Shown: positions 1 to 8,868 of the stretch, piece by piece | How the letters are laid out: each line of letters opens with the position of its first letter | Numbering within the stretch: the first letter of the stretch is position 1 | Position numbers and translations under genes: made by a program | The notes under the pieces: generated by a model | Told to the model about the DNA's origin: nothing | Databases searched by the model: none | What the model saw: only the letters and a program-made list of their open reading frames with translations | From: Geomonas oryzae | Lineage (GTDB): Bacteria > Desulfobacterota > Desulfuromonadia > Geobacterales > Geobacteraceae | NCBI RefSeq assembly: GCF_004117875.1 | Contig: NZ_RAHW01000009.1 | Location: 1-64,000 of the forward strand | Direction of reading: 5' to 3' | Length of the DNA stretch: 64,000 nucleotides

Positions 1-122
1 CAGGCATCCTCGAAGGCATCAACAACAAGATCAAAGTGATCAAAAGAGTAGCCTATGGATACCGGGACCATGACTACTTCTTTCTCAAAATCAGAGCAGC
101 ATTTCCCGGAATTCCCGGATGA
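1..122 (+). CDS. ISL3-family transposase, C-terminal end (partial)
   Basis: The frame is open from base 3 to a TGA at 120-122 and encodes 39 residues; the rest lies before the window. The residues GILEGINNKIKVIKR followed by YGYRDHDYFFLKI are the characteristic C-terminal end of ISL3-type (IS204/IS1001-like) DDE transposases. Whether the element is intact cannot be judged. The stop codon runs directly into a G-rich palindromic repeat, and the same join of sequence recurs without a transposase near 42.25 kb. Confidence 0.75.
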   Translation, partial: GILEGINNKIKVIKRVAYGYRDHDYFFLKIRAAFPGIPG

Positions 123-152
123 ACCTTTGCGAAGGGGGGACGGGGGGGATTT
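122..152. repeat. dispersed G-rich palindromic repeat, copy 1
   Basis: The block reads gcgaaggggggacggggg followed by gattt, the half-palindrome of a repeat that recurs at about 15.7, 20.1, 40.2, 42.2 and 42.3 kb in either orientation. It abuts the ISL3 transposase stop codon. Confidence 0.6.
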
Positions 153-168
153 GCTCTTTGCTGGACGC

Positions 169-336
169 TCACCCCCGGCAGGCTGTGCAGTAACGTTCCA
201 GGGTCCCGTCGATCCTGCAGCCGCAGCTATCACAGGCATTCTCCCACTCGGGGTGCCCCGCCACTTCCGCCCTCTTCTTGGCCTCCAGCCTTCTCACCTC
301 GGCTTCCATCTCTTCGTTGTACTGATTTTCAAACAT
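169..336 (-). CDS. small zinc-ribbon-like hypothetical protein
   Basis: A 55-residue protein beginning MFENQYNEEMEAEVRRLEAKK. The N-terminal half is charged and probably helical; the C-terminal half carries a CDSCGC cluster and a CTAC pair 13 residues further on, a plausible four-cysteine zinc site. The start at 336 is chosen over the upstream one at 360 because AAGGAG lies seven bases before it. Function is unknown; small cysteine-knuckle proteins like this are often regulatory or nucleic-acid binding, but nothing here shows that. Confidence 0.55.
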   Translation of the reverse strand: MFENQYNEEMEAEVRRLEAKKRAEVAGHPEWENACDSCGCRIDGTLERYCTACRG

Positions 337-495
337 GCTCAGGCTCCTTAAGCGAAACATCCATTGAATGGATTCAATCCTGCGAAACGTATATCAACTT
401 TTTGGTATCAAAGCCCAACGCTGCGGCTTTAGAAACCAGACGTTCTTTTATTGCAGTTTCCATCCTGGGCGGGTGGATGCGAGGGATAGGAAGGC

Positions 496-1146
496 TCAGA
501 ATCCCACCCGCAGACCGACGTCGACACTGTGGCTGAAATAGTCGGTCTTGAACCTCTGGCCGCCGGGTTCGGTAAACGTTGGCGCGGTCGTGCCGAAGAA
601 GCGGTAACCGAAATCTAGACTGAGCGCATCAGTGAGTGCGTAATCGACGCCGGTCCCCAGCTGGTAGGCAAAGACGGTCGTCGTATCCGTGCTCAGGGGC
701 TGACCTGAAACTTTCAGCCCGGAAGCGTCGAGCCGGGCTGCACCAAGACCGATAAGTATGTAAGGAGACCAGCTGCTCTCGTCGCGGATCATGCCGATGC
801 AGTTGAGGAGCAGGCTGTCCGCTGTCAGGTCGCCCCCCCCGGACACCTTCCCTTCAACAAACTCAACGGAGTCGAGCGAGTTGCTCCGCCGGGTGTATTC
901 GAGCTCGACCCGCCCTTCCCCCACGGAACTATTCGGCTTCAGATCCCATCCCACGACGGCGCTCCACTGCAGCGCCGGGCTGTAGCTCATGTTGAAGTTC
1001 CCCAGTTCATCGGTTGCCTTGGCGTCCATGAGCAGGTTCACCCCGAAATTAGCTCCCACATAAGGGCCGATGTGCTGCGCCCGGACCGGTCCGCAAATCA
1101 GTAGCGACAGGGAGAGGGCAATCATCATCAAGAAGATTCGCTTCAT
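496..1146 (-). CDS. outer-membrane beta-barrel protein (OmpA/OmpW-like porin fold)
   Basis: 216 residues with a clear signal peptide (residues 1-23, ending GPVRA). The mature part opens with IGPYVGANFGVN, has alternating aromatic/hydrophobic strands and ends in DVGLRVGF with a terminal phenylalanine, the usual outer-membrane assembly signal. Length and pattern fit small eight-stranded barrels. It starts 17 bases after the stop of the Ig-domain lipoprotein on the same strand, so the two are probably cotranscribed. An AGGAAAGG ribosome site lies upstream. Ligand and role are unknown. Confidence 0.7.
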   Translation of the reverse strand: MKRIFLMMIALSLSLLICGPVRAQHIGPYVGANFGVNLLMDAKATDELGNFNMSYSPALQWSAVVGWDLKPNSSVGEGRVELEYTRRSNSLDSVEFVEGKVSGGGDLTADSLLLNCIGMIRDESSWSPYILIGLGAARLDASGLKVSGQPLSTDTTTVFAYQLGTGVDYALTDALSLDFGYRFFGTTAPTFTEPGGQRFKTDYFSHSVDVGLRVGF

Positions 1147-1163
1147 ATGTTCTATTACCTTTC

Positions 1164-2864
1164 CTAGTGTACTGTGATATTGACCGTCTGGCTCTTGCCG
1201 CCGAAGCTGGCCGTGAGGACTGCCGTGCTGGTATCGATCCCGACGACCTGCCCCGGCTGGTTAGTGCTGTCGGCGAAAGCAGCAATGTTCAAGTTGTCGA
1301 TCGTCCAGGTCGCGATCTCGGTCACATTCTGGGACGTGCCGTCGCTGTAGACAGCCGTTGCCGTGAACGCGACAGGATTGCCGATAGCGATCGTGGCAGG
1401 GGATGGGGTGACTGTCAGGGCCGTGAGCGTGCGTGCACGAACCGTCATCATGGCCGCAGTCGGGGCGCTAAGGCCGCCATATGCGGCGTTGACGGTGGCG
1501 CTCCCGGAAGCGACGCCGTGGACACGTCCTTTGACAATGCCGGTGTTGTCGACCGTGGCAATTCCGGCAGCGCTGGCTGTCCAATTTGCGTTCAAAGTAA
1601 CGTCCTGCTGCGTACCGTCGCTGAAGGTGGCGGTCGCGGTAAAGCGCCCGGTGGTTCCAACGGCCAGGTCGAGGCTCGCCGGGAAGATGGCGAGGGATTG
1701 AAGGAGGGGGGCGGCGACCGTCAGATTGATGTTCCCGGTCACCGCGTTGAACGTCGCCGTTAGCGTGGTCGGTGCCGCCGTCACAGCATTGGCGGTTAGA
1801 AGCGCCACGCCTCCCCCGGGAGTGGATACCGAGCCGACGGTCGGGCTGCCGACCGACCACCCGACCACCCCAGTGATGTCGCGTGAACTCCCATTGCTGA
1901 AGAAGCCATTGGCACTCAGTTGCACGGTGGTCCCGAGGACCAGCCGCGGGTTGGCGGGCGTGACGGTGATCCCAGTCAAGTTCCCGCCGGTCACCTTGAG
2001 GTTCGAGTTTCCGGTGACGCCGTTCAGGGCGGCGCTGATCACGGTAGCTCCCTGCGTAAGGGTCGTGACCTTCCCGGTAGCGGCGATCGTAGCGATGCCG
2101 GTCTGCGAGGAACTCCAGATGACTTGGCTGGTGATGTCGGCGCTCGTCCCGTTGGAATACGTGCCGGTGGCGGTGAATTGTTCGGTGGAGGCGCTGAGGG
2201 CCTTCGGATTGGCAGGAGTTACGGCGATCGACTGGAGGACCGGCGCCGTGACGGTCATGAGCGTCGAGTTGCTTGCCGTTTGGAAGGCTGCACTGATCGT
2301 CGACGTGCCGGCTTTGAGTGTTTTGGCGAGCCCCTCGTCGGTGGCGGTGTCGCCGACAGTCGCTACCGTTGCGTCGCTCGAAGTCCAGGTGGCGTCGAAG
2401 GTCAGGTCCTGGGTCGTCCCGTCCGAAAAGGTGCCGGTTGCCGTAAACTGGACGTTTTGTCCCAGTGGAACCGACGGTGTGGCGGGGGTGATCGTGATCA
2501 ACGAAACCGTGGCGGAGGTCACCATCAGGTTGAAGGTGGCCGATTGCCCTCCCACGGTCGCGGTCAGGACGGCGGGTCCCGGGGCGAGACCGGTCACGCG
2601 GCTCGGGCTCGTCGGGGTCACGAAATTGGCCACGGCCGGTGCAGTGCTCGACCAAATCGCCTGACTGGTAACGTCGCGGGTGAAGAGGCCCGAGAAGTTG
2701 CCGATGACCGTAAGCTTCGTGGAGGTATTCACCGCGATAGACGGGGCAGCCGCGACGATCTGGATCGACGTCAGCGGGGTGAAATCATTCTGCCGTGTCG
2801 GGGTCTCCGTACCGCAGCTAGACAGCAGCAAGATGGCAACCGCTGCACAGATCAACCTGAACAT
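1164..2864 (-). CDS. lipoprotein with six bacterial Ig-like (Big_2) domains
   Basis: The 566-residue product starts MFRLICAAVAILLLSSCG, a lipoprotein signal with the lipobox cysteine at 17. Six successive domains of about 85-95 residues follow, each with the Big_2 pattern: a theme like ITVTPANP, then FTATGTFSDGT, a DVT or DIT, a W-T-S-S stretch and a closing T-V-T. These are extracytoplasmic beta-sandwiches typical of surface adhesins and structural proteins. The start at 2864 is chosen over 2906 because GGAGGA sits four bases before it and the lipobox then has the right spacing. The small outer-membrane barrel gene follows 17 bases downstream. No catalytic domain is visible. Confidence 0.8.
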   Translation of the reverse strand: MFRLICAAVAILLLSSCGTETPTRQNDFTPLTSIQIVAAAPSIAVNTSTKLTVIGNFSGLFTRDVTSQAIWSSTAPAVANFVTPTSPSRVTGLAPGPAVLTATVGGQSATFNLMVTSATVSLITITPATPSVPLGQNVQFTATGTFSDGTTQDLTFDATWTSSDATVATVGDTATDEGLAKTLKAGTSTISAAFQTASNSTLMTVTAPVLQSIAVTPANPKALSASTEQFTATGTYSNGTSADITSQVIWSSSQTGIATIAATGKVTTLTQGATVISAALNGVTGNSNLKVTGGNLTGITVTPANPRLVLGTTVQLSANGFFSNGSSRDITGVVGWSVGSPTVGSVSTPGGGVALLTANAVTAAPTTLTATFNAVTGNINLTVAAPLLQSLAIFPASLDLAVGTTGRFTATATFSDGTQQDVTLNANWTASAAGIATVDNTGIVKGRVHGVASGSATVNAAYGGLSAPTAAMMTVRARTLTALTVTPSPATIAIGNPVAFTATAVYSDGTSQNVTEIATWTIDNLNIAAFADSTNQPGQVVGIDTSTAVLTASFGGKSQTVNITVH

Positions 2865-2971
2865 GCTTCCTCCAGAATTGGATAGGTGTTTGATAGCTAG
2901 GACCAACTGTAGAATTTACTTTAGGCTTTTTCTTTGCTTTACCTTCATTCTCTTTTCCACTTACCTTTATT

Positions 2972-3613
2972 TCAATGCTCTTTAAACGCAGCATATGCAG
3001 TGTAGACAATAAACAAATGGCAGATAATGCCGATCGTTGCCGGTATGAGTATTTTCTTTTGCCTCTTGGAATAAATCAGGGAGTATATGCCATAAGCAAA
3101 ACCAGCGGCCAGTACTGACACTAAAGTCACACTTACAACTATGTAGGAAATTTTAGATACTTTTATTGATTCTTTGGTTAAAGATATGATGAAGTCTGCA
3201 ATCAACGGTGCAGAAAGGGAAAAGTATGCAGCTTTTTGAGGCAGTCTTAGGGCCTTTTGCATCTCGTTATCACCTTGATTCAAGGTGGAAGTATCCTCCT
3301 GGGCTGTGCTTGCCGTACCGGAGGTGCAACATCCTTTTGGGCTTGTTTTGTCCTGAAATTTGTTGAAGTACATCAGTGGTAGCGCTATGGGAACAAATAA
3401 GAGTGTACCTACAGTCCAAAATAACTTGTCGTCGGCCGTTGTGTCTGATCGCCAAAACTCCACCATGATGAAAACAAAGCCTGCAAGAAGGACTATTTTG
3501 ATGATGTCTTTTGTCGGCCCAAGCAAGTTAAGGTAATCATCTAGACCCAAAATGCTTGATAAGAGATAGGCAGGGATTGCAATACAGAAAAACATGAGCA
3601 ACGGTTTCTTCAT
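2972..3613 (-). CDS. hypothetical membrane protein
   Basis: 213 residues starting MKKPLLMFFCIAIPAYLLSSILG. Hydrophobic segments lie near residues 3-20, 35-52 and 65-80, then a polar middle with a CC pair and TSTAQEDTSTLNQGD, then further hydrophobic segments near 125-140, 147-168 and 185-205. I recognise no family. AAAGGA precedes the start at 3613; the longer reading from 3760 would run through an untranslated-looking leader. Base composition is clearly more AT-rich than the Ig-domain gene next to it, which suggests an acquired gene. Confidence 0.6.
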   Translation of the reverse strand: MKKPLLMFFCIAIPAYLLSSILGLDDYLNLLGPTKDIIKIVLLAGFVFIMVEFWRSDTTADDKLFWTVGTLLFVPIALPLMYFNKFQDKTSPKGCCTSGTASTAQEDTSTLNQGDNEMQKALRLPQKAAYFSLSAPLIADFIISLTKESIKVSKISYIVVSVTLVSVLAAGFAYGIYSLIYSKRQKKILIPATIGIICHLFIVYTAYAAFKEH

Positions 3614-3913
3614 CGTTATTCCTTTCAACGGAGCTGAGAGGCCTGCACCACCCGATGGCTGGCGGCACAGGTAACCTCCATCGAAAACCTTCCGTGTCCC
3701 CCCAGTCATGAGCGCCTCCCGCAGAGGGTACCTACAGGCGTGCGGCAGGTTAACATGCATGGTTAACGGTGATCAATGTAAAAGTTTTGTTATTCCGATT
3801 TGAAGATTAGATAGCTGCGATATCGTCTGATTTGCGAACTGTGGGTGAGGCATTGCACTTAGGGAGCGCTGAAGTGGTTGTGGTTAAAGGCGCAGGATGT
3901 CCTACCGCAAATA
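3614..3913 (-). other. gene-free leader, possibly structured
   Basis: This 300-base stretch precedes the membrane protein gene. Read on the minus strand it holds a GATGG/CCATC pairing that encloses an AGGTTACCT hairpin, roughly 30-70 bases before the start codon. An inverted repeat GTTAACATG/CATGGTTAAC lies at 3749-3767. I looked for a c-di-GMP or other known riboswitch consensus and did not find one. No gene is visible. Confidence 0.25.
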
Positions 3914-3949
3914 CAAAAAAACGGCTTAGCCCTCAAAGAGCTAAGCCGT
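3914..3949 (-). terminator. rho-independent terminator after tRNA-Leu
   Basis: A stem ACGGCTTAG/CTAAGCCGT with an 11-base loop; on the minus strand it is followed by seven Ts. It lies just downstream of tRNA-Leu. Confidence 0.8.
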
Positions 3950-3961
3950 CGTCCTGTTGTA

Positions 3962-4048
3962 TGGTGCCGGAGGTCGGGGTCGAACCGACACGGGGTTGCC
4001 CCCGCTGGATTTTGAGTCCAGTGCGTCTACCAATTTCACCACTCCGGC
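3962..4048 (-). tRNA. tRNA-Leu (anticodon CAA)
   Basis: 87 bases including an encoded CCA. The acceptor stem GCCGGAG pairs with CTCCGGC, the anticodon stem is CTGGA/TCCAG with loop CTCAAAA (CAA at 34-36, decoding UUG), a long variable arm GGGGGCAACCCCG marks a class II tRNA, and the T arm is canonical (GGTTCGACC). Confidence 0.95.
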
Positions 4049-4092
4049 ATTTTTGAAGCGGTTTCTAATATCTCTTGTAAAAAGAGACCCAC

Positions 4093-4121
4093 CTTATATC
4101 AGTAAAAAGAAGTGTGGTCAA
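4093..4121 (-). promoter_or_regulatory. sigma-70 promoter for tRNA-Leu
   Basis: On the minus strand TTGACC and TATAAG are separated by 17 bases, about 45 bases before the tRNA. Confidence 0.65.
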
Positions 4122-4165
4122 GTCACTTTGCCAGCAATACCAACTTCTTTTGCTTTCCCCACCCC

Positions 4166-7087
4166 TCAAAGGGTGTGGAGGTACTCCACGGCATCGTCGG
4201 CTGAGAGAGGCTTGCTGAAAAGATACCCCTGTATGATGTCGCAGCCGTGTTGCACCAGAAACTCAAGTTGTGCCGCGGTTTCCACACCTTCCGCCACCAC
4301 CTTTTTACCCAGGGAATGGGCCATGGCGATGGTCGCCGAGGCGATGGCCGCATCATCCGGGTCCACCTCGATATCCTTCACGAAGGAACGATCGATCTTC
4401 AGTTTGTCGACCGGGAAGAGCTTCAGATAGCTAAGGGATGAATACCCGGTGCCGAAATCATCGATGGCAAGGTCTATCCCCATGCTCTTCAGGACGCCTA
4501 AGATCCTGATACTCTCCACCGGGCGCTCCATGGTCATACTCTCGGTCACTTCCAGCTCGATCATGCCCGGCTCAACCTCGTAGCGCGCCATGATGCCGGC
4601 AAGCATCTCGGGAAGTTCCGGCTGTTGCAGCTGCCGCGCCGACAGATTGACGCTGATCTTTTCGAAGGGCACCGCGGCTTTCTTCCATTTCGCAGCCTGC
4701 TCGCACGCCATCTCGAAGACATGCCTGCCGATCTCGAGGATGAGGCCGGTCTCCTCGGCAATGGAGATGAAGCGCTCCGGAGAAACGAGTCCCGCCTCCG
4801 GGCTAAGCCAGCGCACCAGCGCCTCGAAGCCCACGACCTTGCCTGTGGCCGCCTCCACCTGCGGCTGGTAATGCAGCACGAACTCGTCGTTGGTGATGGC
4901 GCTGCGCAGGTTGTTCTCCATGGCGAGCCGCTGCCGCGCCGCGGTGTGCATCTCGCGGGTGAACATCTGGTAGGTGTTCCTCCCCGCCGACTTCGCGTGG
5001 TACATGGCGATGTCGGCGTTCTTGAAGAGCTCCGACACCGACGCGCCGTCGTGGGGGAAGACGCTGATGCCGATGCTCGGGCTCGTGTAAACCGTGTTGT
5101 TGTCGAGGAAGTACGGCGCGGAGACGGTCTGCAGGATCTTCTCGGCGAGATGCGCCGGCTCGATCTGCGAACGGATCTGCGGCTGCACCACGACGAATTC
5201 GTCGCCGCCGAAACGGGCCACGATGTCTTCCGCGCGCAAGGAGCTCTTGAGCCTTGCGGCCACCTCCTTGAGCAGCAGGTCCCCCACGTGGTGCCCCAGC
5301 GTGTCGTTGATGGTCTTGAAGCGGTCCAGGTCGACGAAGAAGACGGCCAGTTGGTGCGAGCCGCGCTTCGCCTGCTCGAGGGCCTGGGAAAGCCTCTCGA
5401 CCAGGGTGTGCCGGTTCGGAAGCGAGGTGAGCGTGTCGGTGTGGGCAAGCTGCTCGATGCGCCGCTCGGCCTCTTTTCTCTGCGTTATGTCGGAGAAGGA
5501 GGCGAAGTAGTTGGTGATCAGGTTGCCCCGCCCGCGTATCGCCGTGATGGTGAGCCACTTGGGATAAAGGGTGCCGTCCTTGCGCTTGTCCCAGATCTCC
5601 CCCTGCCAGTAGTTGGTCTCCAGGATGGAACGCCACATCGTTTCATAGAAAGTCTTGTCCTCCACCCCGGATTTAAGGATCCTCGGGTTCTTGCCGAGTG
5701 CCTCATCCCGAACGTATCCGGTGAACTGCTCGAAGGCCCTGTTGGTCTCGATGATACGGTTCTCGCTGTCGGTAATGACGATTGCTTCGCCGCTTTCATT
5801 GAAGATCTTCGCCAGCAGCTTGATCCGTCGTTGCGCCTTCATCTGATCGGAGGTGTCGCGGATGCACTCGATGGCGCCGACGACCTCCCCCTTGCTGTCG
5901 CGCAGCACGCAGGCGGAGGAGGTCAAATAGACGGCATCGCTGCCAAGACCCGGAGCGAAGCACTCGCCGTGCACTATGTCGCCGGTACGGGTGAAACCTT
6001 CGTAGTTCTGCTCCTCCACCTCTACGTTCGGGTTGAGAACGAGGTCGATCAGCATCGGCCGCCGCCGGCCATAGAAAGGTAGAGCGTACTCGAAGTCGCC
6101 CTTCCCCATCATGGTTTCGGGCGGCACACCGGTCAGTCTTGCCAGTTCCCGGCTCCAGACCACCACGCGCCCTTCCCTGTCGATGATGAGCGTCGCATCG
6201 GGCAGGAAGTCGATGATGTTGAGCAGGTGCCGGTGGGAATTACGCAGTTCGTTTTCGAGGTTCTTTCGCTCGGTCACCTCGGTCTCGAGCTGCAGGTTCT
6301 TGTCGCGCATCTGCCCCTCGCGGTCGCAGCGCTCGACTTCGAGAACCATGGTGCGCCGGGTGATGAACCCGATGGCGGTTATACCCAAAAGCCAGAGGGC
6401 CGCGTAACTCACCAGGACCCCTTGCGTCTGCGCCCACGCCGCCGCATAGAACGGCTCAAGCGGAATGGAGACGTCGGTCCCCCCACGAAGATCTCCCACT
6501 TTGATGCCGGTCCAGGCGTGGCATTTAAGGCATGATTGCTCCATGATCATGGGCTGCATCATGCGCAAATGCGGCTTCCCATCGATGGTAACGAGACCGT
6601 GGTAATCCTCGCGCGTCCCCTCGACGATGAAAAGCGCGGTCTGCTCCCAGGCGTCCGGAGCGTCCACCGGGTTCAGGTACAGCCGCGAGGTGATCCTGGT
6701 CCGAACGCCGTAGAGTTGCGGCGCCTCCCCGGTTATCTCGTTCATGATCATCGCGGGATTTTTCAGGGTCAGGCCGTGCCCTTCCGTGCTCTTTATGTCG
6801 CGGTCGGGGACATGGTTCAAAAAGGGGCTTGGGGTGACGAGCGGCCCTTGCAGCAGGTACATGTTGCCGCGTTTGGAGGCCCATTTCCTGAACGCCAGGT
6901 CCTTCGCGAGGGAGATCTTCGCCTCCGTCTCCGCGAGTTGGAGCGCCTGGCGACGCGCCTGATGCGCCGTCCAGGTCGCCGCACCGGCTATGAGGATGGT
7001 CCACACAATGGCGGTAACCATCCCCCTGATTTTGATGACGTTGGCATTGCTTGTTCTGAAGAAGAGTATTTGTTGCAGTTGGTTCAC
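4166..7087 (-). CDS. haem-binding PAS-GGDEF-EAL cyclic-di-GMP signalling protein
   Basis: 973 residues. A membrane helix at 23-43 leads into a periplasmic DUF3365 (Tll0287-like) domain that carries CLKCH at 186-190, a covalent c-type haem site; a second helix lies at about 223-243. Two PAS domains follow (about 285-410 and 420-540), then a GGDEF domain with intact GGDEF at 627-631 and an RxxD inhibitory site (RAED, 618-621), then an EAL domain with EALVR, an NLSARQL helix, DDFGTGYSS and a KIDRSF loop all present. Both synthase and phosphodiesterase activities could therefore be real. The likely input is redox state or a gas ligand at the haem, or the PAS pockets. The start is GTG with GGGAG ten bases upstream. 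Confidence 0.9.
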   Translation of the reverse strand: MNQLQQILFFRTSNANVIKIRGMVTAIVWTILIAGAATWTAHQARRQALQLAETEAKISLAKDLAFRKWASKRGNMYLLQGPLVTPSPFLNHVPDRDIKSTEGHGLTLKNPAMIMNEITGEAPQLYGVRTRITSRLYLNPVDAPDAWEQTALFIVEGTREDYHGLVTIDGKPHLRMMQPMIMEQSCLKCHAWTGIKVGDLRGGTDVSIPLEPFYAAAWAQTQGVLVSYAALWLLGITAIGFITRRTMVLEVERCDREGQMRDKNLQLETEVTERKNLENELRNSHRHLLNIIDFLPDATLIIDREGRVVVWSRELARLTGVPPETMMGKGDFEYALPFYGRRRPMLIDLVLNPNVEVEEQNYEGFTRTGDIVHGECFAPGLGSDAVYLTSSACVLRDSKGEVVGAIECIRDTSDQMKAQRRIKLLAKIFNESGEAIVITDSENRIIETNRAFEQFTGYVRDEALGKNPRILKSGVEDKTFYETMWRSILETNYWQGEIWDKRKDGTLYPKWLTITAIRGRGNLITNYFASFSDITQRKEAERRIEQLAHTDTLTSLPNRHTLVERLSQALEQAKRGSHQLAVFFVDLDRFKTINDTLGHHVGDLLLKEVAARLKSSLRAEDIVARFGGDEFVVVQPQIRSQIEPAHLAEKILQTVSAPYFLDNNTVYTSPSIGISVFPHDGASVSELFKNADIAMYHAKSAGRNTYQMFTREMHTAARQRLAMENNLRSAITNDEFVLHYQPQVEAATGKVVGFEALVRWLSPEAGLVSPERFISIAEETGLILEIGRHVFEMACEQAAKWKKAAVPFEKISVNLSARQLQQPELPEMLAGIMARYEVEPGMIELEVTESMTMERPVESIRILGVLKSMGIDLAIDDFGTGYSSLSYLKLFPVDKLKIDRSFVKDIEVDPDDAAIASATIAMAHSLGKKVVAEGVETAAQLEFLVQHGCDIIQGYLFSKPLSADDAVEYLHTL

Positions 7088-7477
7088 CTCAGCCTGTCTC
7101 CCGGGTGTTAAGAGTGTTCGGCCGGCAACATGAGAAAGGGTCTGTGGACGACTACTGTTTCACATGGTGGGAATTTGTAGGACCGATGCTTAGCTTGCCG
7201 GTCAAAACTAGCGCAATACCACGACGCATGCAACCGGCACGTTACCTGCTCTTATCGGCAGCATTTGCTGTAACTGTATAGGTAGAATCGAAATAAATGA
7301 TTCGAACACCTGTAAAGGGCATGCCTAGCGCGCCGGGATTCTCTTAAACTTCGAGGAAACGGCACATCGCACGGACGCTCCCACACACAGAGTTCCCGAC
7401 GAGGAGTTTCATCGTGAAACCGCGACCAGTGCGGCTGGACATGTAATTATTTTTTGCAGACAGCGGGAAATTATCTA
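7088..7477. other. intergenic stretch without recognisable features
   Basis: Upstream of the GGDEF/EAL gene (minus strand) and of tRNA-Ala (plus strand). No ORF with coding character, repeat or known RNA motif was seen. It must contain the minus-strand promoter of the sensor gene, which I could not place. Confidence 0.4.
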
Positions 7478-7506
7478 TTGACACCCCATGCGCCGTTTGC
7501 TATAAA
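7478..7506 (+). promoter_or_regulatory. sigma-70 promoter for tRNA-Ala
   Basis: Perfect TTGACA (7478-7483) and TATAAA (7501-7506) with a 17-base spacer; the tRNA begins 15 bases downstream. Confidence 0.85.
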
Positions 7507-7521
7507 CATGGCTCCTTAGAT

Positions 7522-7597
<76 letters not shown>

Positions 7598-7605
7598 TCA
7601 ATTAC

Positions 7606-7637
7606 AAGGACTTAGGGCTTCCCCTAGGTCCTTTTTT
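7606..7637 (+). terminator. rho-independent terminator after tRNA-Ala
   Basis: Stem AAGGACTTAGGG/CCCTAGGTCCTT with a four-base loop, followed by a T run, nine bases after the tRNA. Confidence 0.85.
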
Positions 7638-7682
7638 CGTTTCAGTGATCTCACCCTTCGTCCGTCCTTTCCGGCTTGCCCC

Positions 7683-8867
7683 TTATCGCCCAGCACCGCT
7701 TCGATAACCCGTCATCTCCAGATAACCGGAACCGTTCGGGCTTCCCTTTAGTCCCCTGACCGCCACAGCCCCTTCCCAATAGCGAAAGCCTGTTCTTAGC
7801 TCCTGGTCCGGAAGCCTCGGCACCACCTCCAGTGCGAGGTTCGCCGTGGGAACCCGCAACCTCCAAAGTGCAGGATAGCGCGCACCGGTTTCGGGGCTCC
7901 TCCACCAGGATACGACTTCGAGCTGCACCTCTTCACGCCTGAGCGTCCTCGTGCCGCCGGCGGCCGCCACGAGCGTACCGCCTGAGAAGGGATCACTGCT
8001 GCCGTCGCTGCGCCGCAACTGGTAGAACATGAGGTCCCTGCCGTCTTCAAGGTGCAGTGCGAACCAGTCCCAACCGACCTGCCCCTGCTCGAGTGCGGAG
8101 GTGCTCCACTCCCGGTCCAGCCAGGAAAGCCCGTTCACCGTGAAGCGCTCGCCGCCTATGCGTATGACACCGGCAGTGGACAGTCTCGGAATGGAATAGT
8201 AGTACGAGGCGTTGCCCGGAGTGGCGCTCTTCCGACTGAGCCCCCCTTCCCCGTTCAAGATCTCGGGCTTACCGGCGGCGAGATCGAGATCGATGGCCAT
8301 GTCGCGGTCCGCGGCGCTGAGGCGCACGCCCCATGGACGCGCCTTGACCTGCCGCGCGCTCCAGTCCTCCAGATGCACGGAGAAGGGGGCTCCGGCGGCC
8401 CCGGCAAGCCCGAGCGCGGCACGACTGAAACGTTCGGCGAAATGAAAGCGTTTCCCGTTAACGTCCGTGACCGCGAAATGGGCCATGATAACGTCGTTGG
8501 CACCCCAGGCCGACCCCCTTTTCGCGGCATGAGGCGTGAGGGCGGTGGAGAAGAAGGTGAGCTGGTAACCGAAGCGGCGCCCGTCGGCACCGGTCAGATT
8601 GCCGGTGAAGTACCACCATTCGTTCCTGAAGCCCGGATGCGGCCCGTGGTCCGCCGGAAACGTGAAGTGCCGCGGCTTCTCCGCTCGCAGGTAACCGGGG
8701 TCGGCACTCCCGCCGAGCGCCTGGCTCACGCTGAGCCCACCTTCCTGAAGCGCCCCCCCGGTCCGGTGCCGTACCTGAAGAAGGACGAGAAGCGTCACAA
8801 GTGCGAGGAGAGCGGAGCAAAAGGCCCACTTCCACCAGACGTTGAAACCTCCGGCGTCGCGGCGCAT
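7683..8867 (-). CDS. AttH/CrtC-like exported protein (lipocalin-fold, 'predicted secreted hydrolase')
   Basis: 394 residues. After a membrane or signal helix (about 14-33, WAFCSALLALVTLLVLL) comes the family hallmark region HFTFPADHGPHPGF..EWWYFTGNL, followed by YQLTFF and, later, NGLSWLDREWST and GWDWFALHL, all typical of the AttH/carotenoid-1,2-hydratase-like family (COG5621). True carotenoid hydratase activity is unlikely because no carotenoid genes are nearby; in many bacteria this family sits, as here, beside an FtsX-type permease and an ABC ATPase, suggesting an envelope-lipid task. The start at 8867 is one base after the permease stop, preceded by GGAGGAGG, and is preferred over 8891. 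Confidence 0.8.
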   Translation of the reverse strand: MRRDAGGFNVWWKWAFCSALLALVTLLVLLQVRHRTGGALQEGGLSVSQALGGSADPGYLRAEKPRHFTFPADHGPHPGFRNEWWYFTGNLTGADGRRFGYQLTFFSTALTPHAAKRGSAWGANDVIMAHFAVTDVNGKRFHFAERFSRAALGLAGAAGAPFSVHLEDWSARQVKARPWGVRLSAADRDMAIDLDLAAGKPEILNGEGGLSRKSATPGNASYYYSIPRLSTAGVIRIGGERFTVNGLSWLDREWSTSALEQGQVGWDWFALHLEDGRDLMFYQLRRSDGSSDPFSGGTLVAAAGGTRTLRREEVQLEVVSWWRSPETGARYPALWRLRVPTANLALEVVPRLPDQELRTGFRYWEGAVAVRGLKGSPNGSGYLEMTGYRSGAGR

Positions 8868-8868
8868 G

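Noticed and set aside
3614-3913. c-di-GMP (GEMM) riboswitch
   Set aside because: Considered because of GGTTACC and GCCAGCC elements, but the conserved GGNCAAACC and GGGACGCAAAGCC blocks are absent.
4625-6082. Long plus-strand frame (485 codons)
   Set aside because: It lies opposite the GGDEF/EAL gene, whose motifs are intact; GC-rich third positions keep the opposite strand open.
7683-8867. Carotenoid 1,2-hydratase (CrtC) as a functional call
   Set aside because: The family match is real, but there are no carotenoid genes and the ABC context suggests an envelope role, so only the fold-level name was used.
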